64,000 bases of DNA, from positions 3,162,001 through 3,226,000 of the forward strand of contig JAPNXP010000005.1 in the NCBI GenBank assembly GCA_028753945.1, written 5' to 3'. The notes beneath the pieces are model-generated. The model did not search any database. It was not told the origin of the DNA and worked only from the letters and a program-made list of their open reading frames with translations. This DNA is from Hexactinellida sp. DTS-2022 (lineage: Eukaryota > Porifera > Hexactinellida). Shown piece after piece: positions 21,390-33,775 of this stretch. Numbering within the stretch: the stretch's first letter is position 1; every line of letters begins with the position of its first letter. The translations under genes were made by a program, and so were the position numbers.

Positions 21390-23200
21390 TTGCTTTATTA
21401 CAATGGTAAAATATTATTTTAAAACTGAAATTGTTGTAAATCGCTACTTTCACTTATCTTCACTGAAACCTTTGATGGAGGGATATACAATGAAGCAGGC
21501 TAGAGGCGTATAAATTGGGCTATGTTTGCGTTTAGGAGCGCGAAAACTGCCGAAACTCCACATAGAGTAATACAAAACTAACCTTTTAGGTGTACAAAAT
21601 TCATACTCTAGTGACATTAGGGCAATTAGGAGCGTTCAATTTGAGTCCTGTATAATAACCTGCAATGAAGGTCAATGCTATTTGACTAATACTATTATAG
21701 ATATGTAATCAGGCACATTTTGCAGTCTAAATATCGGAACTACGAAGGTATAACACGTAGTATACAAATTACATACCAGTCTCAGATACATAGTACTATT
21801 TAGTAAAATTCAAATATAGATGCGGGATATTGTCCAGGTTCGATCATAGGGACTGGTCAACTGGAGCAATGATTCCATGTACCTGGGCATTGAGAGCACA
21901 AATGTCCACTAATTGGAAAATTCATTGCAGAGTATGCAAGAGGCAGCTAAGACATACCCGCTAATAATGCAAGAAAAGGTTCTTAGTTGAACAAAAGTAG
22001 CAATCCAACATGTTCAGGGCCAGGGCCGGGGAGAAGACTCTGAACCGCCACTGGTTATGTAAAATAGATTAAATAATATAAGCAAACTTTGATCGTATAC
22101 ATACACGAATAAAATAGTTACCTTAGTGGCTTTCCAGAAGAACATTTTATCGAGTTGAATTATGAAAAGTAGAAATAATCTAATCACAATGAATATGTAT
22201 ATATATATACATAGTATATACTGTAGTCACAGTAACCATTTATTTGATATGAAATTTGTTCGCATTTACATCATACTTATAAGTTATAACATCATTTCCT
22301 GTGGAAGAATAAATTCACATTCTTGAAACTGTCTGCGGTTAGTTTTTTGGGTCATATGATATCCTTCTCAAATGTGAATAAATGGTTTCAAATTTTGTAT
22401 AGGTAAGCATGTTCGCGATTTGGGATGGGGAATATGTTGGTACTATTGGTAAATTTGGTATACAGTGTATACACATTGTTTTAAATTTCTCGTTTCTATC
22501 TTCTCACTTTGCAAAACGTGAGAATGTGTCATAATTTTGAATCCTAGGATCTTCGCATTTTATAGGAAATTTTTAAATTTTAATATTAGCATCTTTTTAA
22601 TATTAGCATCTATCCTGGTTAAGACTTGACTGGCCTTTTTAAAAAGTAATCAAGATGTACTTATACAAAGTTCCCAAGACTGTATACCAGTGGCGGGGGG
22701 CGTGTGCCTCCCCCCGTAAAGTTGAAGGGGGGCAAAATTTATGGTCCAGGTTGCAGGTGTTGCCGTGCCCTCTGGATAAAAAATCAAAAGTTCAATATAA
22801 TTTGGAATAGTAAATATACGTATAATTCATTCAAAACCAATCGATATCTGGATATCTCGCAATCAAATTTTTTTATTGGGAGCCCGCGCCCCCCTAACTT
22901 TAATCTCATACTTGTAAAACTTTGCGCCCATGTTGTTGTATACCATTCTATATTGTAGTTTTGTACTTGTATGTAGTAGTTTATCCATATCCCACTCAAT
23001 ATTAGGCCTGACATAAACCTTGAAATTGTGGACTGGGGTCTCAATAATAAATAGTGAAATCTAGCTATGTTAGCAAGTGACTCATCAGTCACTATATTTT
23101 CTCTAAAGTAACACTTGTAACTATCTCCTGTAACTATTCAGCCTTAATGAATAACACACCATTCAAATTTATGTATTTGGATGATTTCAAATAGATAAGG
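21390..23200. other. Gene-poor stretch
   Basis: AT-rich sequence with no convincing exon on either strand. It contains a TATA dinucleotide tract near 22198-22212, a CAGTGGCGGGGGG hAT-like end near 22688 and C/G blocks to about 22930 that may be a decayed hAT MITE. Confidence 0.4.
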
Positions 23201-23204
23201 ACGA

Positions 23205-23293
23205 GTACCCGAGAAGCGGACATCTTTAAACAACGGACAAAGCCAAGTTCCCAATGTGTCCATTATTCGGAGACTTAACTTCACTGTAGTCAG
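23205..23293. repeat. Remnant of the GAGAAGCGGACA mariner-type MITE
   Basis: CGAGAAGCGGACATCTTTAA..CCCAATGTGTCCATTATTCG, CACTGTA matches the 28391-28576 MITE. The left end is lost. Confidence 0.55.
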
Positions 23294-23578
23294 TTCTCTC
23301 TAATAGTCCACTTATCTATTTGTCCACCAGAATTTTGTTGTACAATCAAATCCAAATAATCAAGTTATACTCGTTTCCTTACACATTAAAAAAATTAATA
23401 TTCCACTTTCTAAATGTCTAAATATCTACTAGTCCACTTTTGTAATATATTACATATCTATTGTTTCAATAGCATCGATATTATTTAGGTCAACGTCCAC
23501 ATGGGGCTCCTCTAGTTACAAGTGGACTGGTAGAAAGACGAGATATCCAACGCAGTTCGTACTCCTAAGTCCTAATAG

Positions 23579-23703
23579 CAGGGGCGGCATACCCGGTACG
23601 GCGAGGTACGGCGAGCCGTACCTCGCCGTACCTGCCGTAGCCTTACCTGCCGTACCTTTTAATATCCCGCAGTACCACTTTTCGAAAGGGTGTGCCGCGC
23701 CTG
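23579..23703. mobile_element. 125-bp hAT-type MITE with perfect TSD
   Basis: The ends CAGGGGCGGCATACCC and GGTGTGCCGCGCCTG are roughly inverse and flanked by CCTAATAG on both sides (23571-23578, 23704-23711). The interior is a GTACGGCGAGGTACGGCGAG palindrome-rich block. Confidence 0.8.
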
Positions 23704-24459
23704 CCTAATAGTATATATAACCTCAATTATAATTGCTTGTACTAATACTTTATGGGAAAATTCCAAAAATACTAAAGTTTTTTCAATTAATTCCAATTCT
23801 GCTCTAGTTATTGTCAATAAATTCACAGATCTACTCAAGTTTAGAAAGACTATATTTGGTTTATCTAATATATTAAATCACAATGTTTTTGTGTTTGTTT
23901 GTTTGTTCAGAATTGATTGAGTTAAAAGCTACAGACCTAAAATTTGGCAGTGGGGTGGGGAATACTGTATGTACAAACAAGTTCAATATCTAAAAAAATA
24001 TTCACATCTTCCATCACAAAAGGTGTAAAAACCTTTATCCAATTAAATTCGTGGGTTGTCAAATGTTAAGTGTGCATTATAGAATACTGTGACAGTAATC
24101 TAATTGGTCGAGAGGAGTTCAGGCATCTACACGTAATCAATTATTTGTGTTCTGTCTGCCTAGCTATACATTTCTAACATTTCATTGTGTTATTTGATAT
24201 AAAATTATTATCAATCAATACAATAAATTCTCCACATCCCAAAGTTAGGAGTCCACCGGGCACCGGTACAATTTATTACTATTATTAGTGATATTTATTT
24301 TATATTTGGAGTTGGTATATTATTATACACGGAGAAGCTTAATTTTAATATCTAGAAAATCATCTGTTCAAAGCATAAATATCCAATTTATTTACTCTGT
24401 CCTTATATAAACCTATAGCTAGGATCTACGGATATAAAATAGACAGCGAGGGGCCACTC

Positions 24460-24560
24460 ATCAAGAACGACATTTAATTTGAAAAGTAACATGCTTGAAA
24501 TACAAGCGAGGCCCGCAGGCCCGAGTACAAATTGTAATGACGGCGTAGAGCAGACGAGCT
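24460..24560. repeat. Dispersed repeat, second copy of the 16110 family
   Basis: Shares GCAAGCGAGG, a GGCC snap-back and the GCAGACGAGC tail with 16110-16200. Confidence 0.45.
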
Positions 24561-24594
24561 GCTTATACTAATAAATATTTGTGGTTGGAGCACA

Positions 24595-24735
24595 TTACTA
24601 GTTTCAATAATCCAATAAAACTTGAATATATTTGGAATAATCCAATAAAACTTGAGTATATTTGCAATAATCCTATAAAACTTGAGTATATTTGCAATAA
24701 TCCAATAAAACTTCAGTATATTTGGAAAAACTTTA
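24595..24735. repeat. About 31-bp tandem repeat
   Basis: Four units of AATAATCCAATAAAACTTGA plus GTATATTTGC, with the outermost units diverged. Confidence 0.75.
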
Positions 24736-24779
24736 GTATGTTTACAAATTAGTTGAGTATTGTTAAGTATATTTGGAAT

Positions 24780-26560
24780 TTTCCCAATACTTTATACTAT
24801 GTACTATGTTTGTACTTTGTAAGTTTGTATATATGACCATTGATGTACTAAAGGCTAAATTCTTTAATAGTCCACCTGGTTCCATTTTCCCATATTAGAC
24901 AGAACATACTGTAGTTAAACATTAATTATTTTGGTTGTAAGCGAACAATATAATAAATGAATTGTGGCGAAGCCAGAGGTAAAATAAAAATTCATGGACT
25001 GCCATCAGGTTTAGAATTTTAGTGTGCATTCAAAGCATATATTTTCACATAGGTCACCTCCAGGCCCGTGGAGAGGAGGGGGGGGCTACTTGTATTAGGG
25101 CTCGGAGGAAATGGGGACCCGAAGCAGAGCGGCCAGTAATAGGGACATATAGAAATATCTTCTACTGCACAATAATAAATTCTTGCATATAAACAAAGAA
25201 ACCTTGGTTGGTGAACACATCACTTGTAATAGTGATTTGTTATAAATATAAATCGTACTATTTTATGAATAATATATTTCACCTGAATCCTAATATTCAT
25301 CTCATTTATAGTACGCCTCAAGTTATCAAATTTACACCAAGTCAAAATACATCCCAGTGAATATTTACTTGAACACCAAATCCATATATACAAGTGGAAA
25401 TATATACTTGACTATATACAAATTACACAATCAATTATGTCTTACAGTCACAAAGCGACACGAGAAGCGTTGGAAAGAAAAAGATATAACAAAGAGCTAG
25501 GTTCCTGAACATTGTTTCAAGTTGCCACTAACAGATATTTTGAAAGTGTACCTCTATATATACGTAGAGGAAATTAGAAATTAAATAATTGATAGTTCAA
25601 ATGATTCCCCTTTAGGCTTTATTAAATTTTCGATCACTTCTCAACACGATCCTAAGAATGAAACTGGGAAGAAATTTTTCCAAACTTGCATTAGATTACG
25701 AATTTTCTTTACCTTACCCTGTCTCTATTGCTACAGCAGAAAGCTTGTCAGTAAATTAATAACTACTTATAAGTACACTGTAACAAAGATGTCAGGTTTA
25801 ATTTCCTTTACTAAATATCGAAAATGAGTTAGCAAAAACAATTGATTTCAACTCTGTTATCGATATCTTTAGTATGATAAAGGCTCGAATAGGTTGCTTT
25901 TAGAGAGGATATTACGTATACCTAGATGGCGTAATAGAAATAATAATTTATAGGTTCACTAAAAGGTAGATAAAAACTCATAATTTTAATGCATAAACCG
26001 CAGATAAAACATTTTTGAGAAAATCATTGGCCAGCCCGTGTTCTATTTAGCCAGGGGCCCAAAAACTATCTCCATACCTCACACTTCAGAATAAGTAAGA
26101 CACGAGTCCCAGAAAGCTGAAAATTTGTATACAGAAGTAATTTGTACTGCGACAACGATCCATTGGTTTTCGAAGAGAAATATTCACATTTAATTAAAGG
26201 TGACAAAATATGTTAGCCAATTAAATTCGAGGTTTTGTTATTATGGATTAACTATACTTAATTCAATTGTATAAATAGATTGTGCACATAATAGAAAGAT
26301 TTTCTGAAGCTGCAATCTGATTGAGTGAAAATAAATTCATCTAAACAATTAATAATTTGTCTATTCTATTACATGTTTTTCTTTAGTATTATTTGGATTC
26401 GAGCTACCTTATCTTGCAACTGAAATTTATTGAGCTACTAATGGGAGGATTTGAATTTCCCAAACAAATTACATTGTATAGTATTCTTAGTAATTAAGGG
26501 GACTTTATGAAGAAATATATTTAATACACCACAAATATGTATTATTCTAAATTATTAGTT
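24780..26560. other. Gene-poor stretch
   Basis: No supported exon. G-tracts at 25075-25092 and scattered AT-rich sequence. I see nothing else specific. Confidence 0.4.
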
Positions 26561-26564
26561 TCAA

Positions 26565-26650
26565 GGCGTAGTAAGGCCGCGCAGCGGTCGTAAATTGAGG
26601 CGTGAAGCGCCGAACCGTCGCAAAGCGGCCGAGACCGAAGGGCTCGTTAT
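26565..26650 (+). repeat. Snap-back dispersed repeat, 3' end only
   Basis: GGCCGCGCAGCGGTC, CGTCGCAAAGCGGCCG and GACCGAAGGGCTCG match the 3' end of 19148-19583. The body is missing. Confidence 0.5.
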
Positions 26651-27179
26651 ATTAATTCTACTTGTAAATTCGAGCTGGCTTCTATTTAATAATAGTATTT
26701 ATATATACAATGGATTAGAGCAAATTAAATTTAATAAGGAATTTGTTTGACTTAATTAAAGTATGAATATGATGATTCAGAATAAATCAACATAGACTAG
26801 CTTGAGTAGTTTCCAAAATTTATATTGGGTAAACAAAGAAGTACAGCCAGGTTCTTTTAATATGAACATTCAAGGGACCAAAAAATGTGTTCACAATAGA
26901 GAGATATAATAATAAGCGAATTAATGAGAATATTTGTTGTTGTTGTTGTCAACATCAGTGTTCCGCGACCTTTTTGAATCTCGTGGCCAAATTTCTAAAC
27001 CTACAGCTATGCCGGCCACAATAAAATGAATAGTGACGAATTTATTTAATTTAAATTCAATTAACTACATGGAACTTCAAATTCAAAAGGCATTCTGTAT
27101 AACAAATTTTGTAATTCAAGAAATCTGCGAGTCGCGGCTGGCAGATTTCTTAGCAACACCCCGAAATTGGTGAAAAATT

Positions 27180-27357
27180 GAAAATTAACATAGAAATTAG
27201 CTTCCAATTGGTTTAGTAGGTAAACAAGTATGCTGAATTAGAATTTCACATTTACAAATATGAATCTTTATTGTTGCTATTATGGAAATATATAAAGCGA
27301 GAACGCGTTGCGGTTGAGTGATCCGTCGCGAAGCGACCGAGACAGAAGGGCTGTTAT
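27180..27357 (+). repeat. Snap-back dispersed repeat, truncated copy
   Basis: TTAGTAGGTAAACAAGTATG, CTGAATTAGAATTTCACAT and CCGTCGCGAAGCGACCG collinear with the 3655-4162 copy, with an internal deletion. Confidence 0.5.
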
Positions 27358-27702
27358 TAATGAATTATTAATTAATAAAAAAAGATAAAACATCAAAAAT
27401 AATGATCATTCGTGCTTGAAAGATACAGAGTAGGGCTTTTATGATAAAAATAAGAGCATAAGTGTTTGTTCTGTAAGTACATTCTCGTGGTTGAGCAAGC
27501 AAAAAGTAGGGATATAGCAACAACCACGTGGGGAAACTTCATCAGTCAAATGGAAAGAAATAAGAGATGTACGGCATGAGCCATCTAAAAGAATCATCCT
27601 TTGAAACACGTGAGTGGTGAGCGCTAGTGTAATTCTCCTGACTCCTATGGAGAAGGTAATAAGCGAGTTTGACTGGTAATATAATTAAGAGGAGGTAATT
27701 AC

Positions 27703-27747
27703 TTGAAGCAGTTGGAGAGATCTCCTGGTCTCCTGGCTTGACACCAA
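27703..27747 (-). CDS. Candidate 15-codon exon of the second array gene
   Basis: Bounded by an acceptor (CAG at 27748-27750) and a GTAATT donor (27697-27702). It reads LVSSQETRRSLQLLQ in phase 0. It aligns loosely with cassettes at 31863-31910, 32047-32089, 32204-32246, 44969-45030 and 51724-51785, which end in a similar SxxxLxQ pattern. Function unknown. Confidence 0.3.
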
Positions 27748-28390
27748 CTGACTCAACCTTTCGATTGCTTAAGTGAGCGGTGAACAAACAGCAGTGCAGT
27801 TCTCAACCTCCAAGAGAGAATAAAGTAAAGTAGTTATGGGGGAATCAAGTAAGAAGAGGAACATACCTGTGTCATATATAGCGAGAAGATAACTCTTTAC
27901 GCTATTTGCTTTTGATGGGGAAACACTTTTATGTTTCTCTTAATTGAAAATCTTATTAGCGGAATATGTCGAGCTGTTTACTATATTTGTGAAATTTCTC
28001 CCCTATTATATTTGAGACTAGTTTCTTGATTTAATCCATCAAACGAGTATATTTTTGACATATAAATTGTGTTACAATCTAGTAGCTAGTCAAGTTGTTA
28101 GTTTGTAACTAGTCAAGTGTAGTGTGTTTCATGGACTATGCAAAATCACCAAATAAAACCAATATTAACAGCCTCTATTTCGATCGATAAGACGATAACG
28201 AACCAATTGGTTTCAGGTAAACTAATACTAGTAAGTGTGTTTCATCGATTGCACAAAATCACCAATTTACTACACTGTGGTTGCGCTAGTGAGGGGGAAA
28301 TACTTACGCCTACTCTAGTGATAAACCGATAAAAGAAAAGCACAAAGTGGGGGGTTATAAAAAAATTAATTAATTAATTAATTGTGTATA

Positions 28391-28576
28391 CAGTAGAGTC
28401 TCCCAAAACGGACACTCCGAGAAGCGGACAACCCCTCTACAACGGACAAACCTCGTGTAACGGAATGAATTTTCTGTACATGTAATAGTTAAAGACCAGA
28501 CTCCGAGAAGCGGACATCTCTCTACAACGGACAAAATCAATGTCCCCAATGTGTCCATTATTCGGAGACTCCACTG
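28391..28576. mobile_element. Mariner-type MITE disrupting a last exon
   Basis: CAGTAGAGTCTCC..GGAGACTCCACTG ends with TA on both sides. It sits exactly where the terminal exon of the poly-Thr gene copy at 28.6-30.9 kb should begin (just after its CTCTAG acceptor), so it inactivates that exon. Confidence 0.75.
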
Positions 28577-29705
28577 TAATCTAGAGGAGAAAAGTGATGA
28601 ACAACCAATGATATAGATTTGCTTTACTATTGGAATAAGGTTACTTACATTAAAAATATATAATGCAAACGTGAATTCCAAGCCATCTGATCCAAGCATT
28701 TCACTGAGATGACCGAATTTATTAAATTTACTGTTAAATCTAATGTGAATATACATTACTAATCCATAATTAGTCACTACTCAAATGTTATAAAACTTTG
28801 GCTGAAATTAAGGGCAGAACGATGATACAGTTGTTGGAAATCCAAAAATTATTGTCCAAATGTCAAACGACCAAATTGAGACCCCAACAAGTGAAACATG
28901 TGGATGAATGGGCGTGGATTTAATGATATGTGAATATATTGCTAATGACACTAGATTTACTCACTTTTTGCGATGCGTTTTGAAATTCTAAAGGAACAAC
29001 CGATGAAATGCAATGTAATAATGCGTGCGTGTAACTGCATTTGAATTTACATACTTACATATAATTAGGGTCGACTATCTTTAAGCCTGAAAGAAAATTG
29101 CTCGGATATAGCGAGCTGAAATAAACGTTCGAATAATCGGGGGTCTGCTTCATTGGTTTTGAATTTACTTACATTTTATTAACATCCTGGCCAGCCTAGA
29201 AAAAATGTGATGAAACACAATTCGATTTCATTTACATTTTCAAACTAGATTTACTTACTTTTCTGTTCTAGTTTTCTGTAGAAGAGTAGGAAGAGTAAAT
29301 CAACATCGAGTATAGGAAGTACTGTAGTATTACAGGGTTTAATCGGATTAAGTTACGGAGCTATAGTATTTGTCAATCCGGTTCTACAAATTACAGGTTC
29401 GGTGCTAAAGACTTATGCGCTACCAATTTAAACCCTGATATAATACATTTCCCAGTAGAGGAAATTGTATAATTTGTACTATCGATTACCTTCGAATTTG
29501 CTTGAATCCTAGAAAATTAAAATGGCATAAATTGCAAAATAGGTCGGTTTTTAACATCTAGTATTGAAAACAGAATTAATTAGTTCACTAAATGCTTTAA
29601 TACAGTAATACGATAGTTTTATCGACAAAATCAATAGTTCTCATACTAATTTTTTTAATATCTCGAACTCGGTCAGTAATTGGAATCAGGTTGAATATAT
29701 AAATA

Positions 29706-29861
29706 TGAGAATACTTATCCACCGATCATCGGCGTTTGTATTAAAAAACTTCGCTACTTTGTACCGATGACGTTTTTTTTTATAAACATAAAAAAACCAT
29801 CGGTACAAAGTAGCGAAGTTTTTTAATACAAACGCCGATGATCGGTGGATAAGTATTCTCA
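29706..29861. mobile_element. Perfect-hairpin MITE (TA-flanked)
   Basis: TGAGAATACTTATCCACCGA through GGTACAAAG.. is an arm of about 65 bp repeated as an almost exact inverse after a loop of about 28 bp, and TA lies at each edge. Sister units lack it. Arm identity implies a very recent insertion. Non-coding. Confidence 0.85.
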
Positions 29862-30268
29862 TAAAATATTAAGGTAATACTAGATAAACTGAAGCTCAAT
29901 CATGGGCTAATGTGATAATGCAATAAAGTTAATCCATAGTAATCCATTTCACAACGACTAGCTAGCTGAACAATAATTCGGTGTCTAGACTTTCTACAAA
30001 GCTATGTATAGAGGAGCTGTCTATACTATGAAGAGGAAGAAATGGCGAATCTAATCTGGTATAAGCATATCGCAGGGTGTAAAACAGGGAGTGCATTGAA
30101 ATTTGCATAAATATATGTGAAAGGTTCACCCTCTACTCAATAAAACCTCTACAAATGTTTAGTTGAATTACCATGGGTCAAGTTAATGGTTAGAGCTAGA
30201 TAATATAATTCATACAGAAACTCGAACTTAACATTAAATATAGGATATTGAATTAGAGCAAGCATTAC

Positions 30269-30783
30269 CTTAACCTAACGAATAGCTGACCAGATGATTT
30301 AGGATTAGGAGCAGTTAGTACGATCTGTAGTTGGTCGAGGGCAACGTCTACTCTGTTAACAGCAAGCTCAAGCAGGAGAGAGGTCTTCCCTTTGCTAGGC
30401 CCAGCCTGTATAAACAGGTTAATGTTGGCTTTAAGCGTAGCAGCAGTCAACTGCTTGAGGGCTGGAGATGGGGACTTCGAGGGTTTATCGTCACTAAGCG
30501 ACATTAGTGACATCAAATCGTCATTTACCACAAGGGCTTGTATGACTTTGGGTGTAATCTGTGTGTGGACAGGAGCACTCTCGTTTAAATACTTCAATTT
30601 ATCACTTAAGTTCTCAATCAGCGTCTCGTGACAGTACGCTACATCTGTGTACTTGTTTGGAGTCAACTTACGGATCATTACATAGGGCTGCGTATACCAG
30701 GTGGGTTGTGGGTTGACGCACTCGAACAACAATAAGTATTGAAGCTCTGGTGGTAAAAGAGAGTGAGTAGAGGCGTGTGGCTC
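30269..30783 (-). CDS. P-loop (NACHT-like) exon fused ahead of copy 1 micro-exons
   Basis: Open from 30783 down to a GTAATG donor at 30268. It contains SLLPPELQYLLLFECVNP, a middle segment (ALKQLTAATLKANINLFIQ), AGPSKGKTS matching the P-loop pattern [AG]x4GK[ST], then LLLELAVNR and QIVLTAPNPK. In NACHT NTPases a VTSRP-like block follows Walker B, but here it lies only about 19 residues after the P-loop, so the Walker B segment is missing. The homologue at 40021-40680 extends into a NACHT-like EVRAFGYTEGSFDK. The donor phase (TTA AG|) matches exon 2 of copy 1. No start codon or acceptor is certain. NACHT kinship is inference. Confidence 0.4.
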
Positions 30784-31389
30784 TCATGCACGTCAACGAA
30801 TATAACGAAGGTGGTGCATTTATAGAAATGCTCCTTATTCGTGTTAATGACTCAAATATGTTTGGGGTCCCCTACAAATAGCGAGGAGGACCCCAATTGT
30901 TGTTGTTGTTGTTGTTGTAGTTGTTGTTTCCATAGCTAACAAATCAAAAAATTGGACGTAGTTATAGTAGAGTGCTCAGCATTAGTACTGAATAGCTGGT
31001 TAGTAATTTAGAAATTATTTAAACAAGTCGCTAGATCGAGCGGCCTCCGCTTGTAATTAAAACAAATTCCTTCAACGAAGTGAATCATACATCGGTGAAC
31101 TTAGTTGGATTTTACTGTAGCGAATAAATCATCGGATTAAACTACATATATGGGTGTGCATAGAAAGACATTTGTTATAATGGAAGGTAATTAAAACGAA
31201 TCAGTATCCTGGAAGATGGAATAGAAATATCACAAAGTCACAGTTCAACCCGTGAACCAATAAACAAATTTTTCTGCTCATGGATACTCAACTTTGAGTT
31301 TGGACCGCTTGTTAGAGACAACTGTTGAGGTATTGGTGATAATATTGATCCACTAACGAGTCTAACCACATTTGAATAAAAACCTCAGG

Positions 31390-31860
31390 CTTGGACGCGA
31401 ATTAATACAGATTTCCGGTTTGATTTCGAACACAAATATTTAATTATTTAATTAATTAATAATATCCTTTCAAAGGATTTTCAATACAAATGACACCGGT
31501 TAATACGAATTTCGGATATGGCCAACAAAATTTAACATCAGCTTGGTGTTCGTATCTAGTATGAACTAACAATAGTCTGGATAATAATTATTGAACATCT
31601 AGCGGTAAATTAAATATAATGAACATAAATCAGTGTACAAGAGATACAAAGTTAAGAATGTCATGGCATAATCGAAGGAAAGTTTAAAACTAGGATCTCC
31701 GGGCACAATAGCTGATAGAATCCTTGAATTAGAACAATTCAGTGGCGCGGCGATCAAGTTCTCACATCTACATGTTCTCATCTCTAGTTCTCATATCTAC
31801 AAGAGAGTGAGGAGTGAAGAAGGAAGTTTGAGAAAGAATAGCAGTTACGAGGAGGTACTT
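31390..31860. other. No gene recognised; decayed repeat
   Basis: Contains a (TTAA)n tract, a decayed mariner-type end near 31490-31560 and otherwise featureless AT-rich sequence. Confidence 0.35.
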
Positions 31861-31862
31861 AC

Positions 31863-31910
31863 TTGAGTAAGCTTGAGAGAGATAAGATCTTCGGATAGAC
31901 ACGATACTTC
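31863..31910 (-). CDS. Candidate 16-codon cassette exon
   Basis: Acceptor CTGTTAG, donor GTAAGT. Reads EVSCLSEDLISLKLTQ in phase 0. One of three neighbouring cassettes (with 32047-32089 and 32204-32246). Confidence 0.35.
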
Positions 31911-32046
31911 CTAACAGAATCCTTGCATTGGAACAAGTGAGCTGCGATCATTCAGTGCTATTCTTCATTCTCCTAGACTCAGACCTAGAGAGTAAGGAGC
32001 TGATAAATTATTTTGAGAAAGTATAGCAGTTACAAAAGGTAATTAC

Positions 32047-32089
32047 TTGAGACAGTTCGAGACCGATCAGAACATGGCCAGAGATTCCA
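32047..32089 (-). CDS. Candidate 43-nt cassette exon
   Basis: Acceptor AATTAG, donor GTAATT. Phase-1 start, then GISGHVLIGLELSQ. Same length and pattern as the neighbour at 32204-32246. Confidence 0.4.
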
Positions 32090-32203
32090 CTAATTGATTG
32101 GTCCTTGCTTAAAACGAAGAAAGGACAATCAGCAAGTGTGGTTCTTCCATTTTCTAGAGAATAAGTCAAGTAGAATGAGTGAAATAAAAGTTAAAGTACT
32201 CAC

Positions 32204-32246
32204 TAACTTTACCATTCCAAGATAGATCACATCTCCAGACACTCCA
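32204..32246 (-). CDS. Candidate 43-nt cassette exon
   Basis: Acceptor AATCAG, donor GTGAGT. Phase-1 start, then GVSGDVIYLGMVKL, alignable with GISGHVLIGLELSQ 160 bp away, so a local exon duplication. A further donor (GTAAGT) lies near 32390. Confidence 0.4.
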
Positions 32247-33775
32247 CTGATTGATTAAAAAGGAGTCAACAAGTGTGTTCCTCTTCTCCTATGAGAATAA
32301 GTACTTTCTATGAAAATATTAAGCTATGGTCAAATAGTGTATTTCGAATACAGGGTAGTTTGAGATAAAATATGATTCAAGAAGGGTAACTTACTTCAGT
32401 CAAATGTAGAGTGAATAGGAATTATATTCACTTTTAACTTCTTGGACGGAAAGACTCCTGGATGTTCTTCTTGTTTAGTTTAATTTTTTAGTTTTTGTTT
32501 GAATATTTCCTCACCCATTATATTTTAGTTCTAGTTCCTTCAATTAATCAAGTCAAGCATTATATTTGATATATAAATTGTATTGCTAGGTAATGGCGTT
32601 CGCAAGTTCAGGCGAAGGCTCCCCCTACTCTACTCACGGTTGTCCGAGTTAGCATAAACAATTTTTACAATTATTAAACTTAGGATAATGCAATTACTGT
32701 TAATTTATGCATGCAAAAAACAGTTTTTTCTTTTATTATACTACATTCGATAATAATATTCGTTTGAGTATACCGTGTTTCACGGTATATGCAAAATATA
32801 AACCATAAACCCCAAATTATGATAACCCGAATAGTACCCCAATGCCCCAATGCTAGACTGACCAACTTCAGGATCTTTAAACAGCCTACTATTCGATAAC
32901 CAGCAAAATGATTTCTAATCGACATGCTGGTTATCAGCGTCAAACAAAGATATGATCTGCATTTCACGTGTTCAAATTTGTTGTGTATGTAATTGGATTT
33001 GCAAGGTGATTATCAGTGACCCATCGATCTAATCTTAACACCGCTCTCTAAATTCTGGTTCGTACAATAATCTGCGCAGTCTTTCGTAAGATTGATCGTT
33101 TGAAAAACGGCAACTCAAGTACACAAGATTTCAATTAAAATGGAGACAACATGCAACATATTAAATTAAATTTCTATGGGATACCAAACAGTTCGTTATT
33201 ATAACTATTAAAAACTAGAGTCATTTCGACAAACTATACAGTACTTGAGCTAGCTAGAGGGAGCAATTCTTACTCCTCCTTTATAGATAAATCGACAAGA
33301 AAAGACATTAGGTGGGGGATATTAATTAAATTAAATTATATTAATGATCTAGAGGAAAATGTGATAAACTACAATATGATTTCGAGTGTATTGCTATTAG
33401 CTTAAGATTTACTTACACTAAAATAAATGTCTCTCAAAACTAGAGGATAAATGTGATGAAGTGCAAACGAGATTTTCAAGCCAACTAATCCAGCTCTTTA
33501 CAACAACATTCACTTAATCCACAGAAACTTGCTTGCAAATAAACCAAATGTACTTCACTAAGCTTCAGTTTTACACTAATATCAATTGTTATACTGAAGC
33601 TGAAACTGATAGCGGAACTATGCTATAGGTGTCGGAGACTCAAAAGAAATAAATGGGATTCAAACAGAGGCGGCGCCAGGATTTTCAGATAGGGGAGCTC
33701 AGGGGGGGCCAGGGGGGATTTAGGGGGGGCCACACAGTACAACAATGTTATTCTAGGGGAGGGCCAGCCTCAAAC

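Larger units (their letters stand above)
28580..30933 (-). pseudogene. Micro-exon poly-Thr gene, copy 1 (broken)
   Basis: The ATG at 30933 opens METT then mostly Thr codons and IGVLLAICRG, but one G is missing relative to sister copies, so the frame closes. A block of about 570 bp with a P-loop coding frame replaces the end of exon 1. Exons 2-6 are intact at 29490-29508 (19 nt), 29259-29275 (17), 29173-29195 (23), 29059-29086 (28) and 28965-28987 (23). They join to an open frame reading KTRTEKLARMLIKCLKIVDP, then NYIISKRIAK. Exon 7 has lost its acceptor by deletion, and exon 8 carries a MITE. A perfect hairpin MITE lies in intron 1. If the P-loop exon is used as the first part, the junction phase to exon 2 (AG|G) fits. 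Confidence 0.6.

Noticed and set aside
27542-27787. 81-residue minus-strand frame as a single gene
   Set aside because: A consensus-like splice pair lies inside it, and the homologous cassettes elsewhere support only the short exon in another frame.
30265-30732. Reading the P-loop frame as a helicase of a Helitron
   Set aside because: No helicase motifs beyond a P-loop-like pattern, and the homologue at 40 kb continues into NACHT-like rather than Pif1-like sequence.
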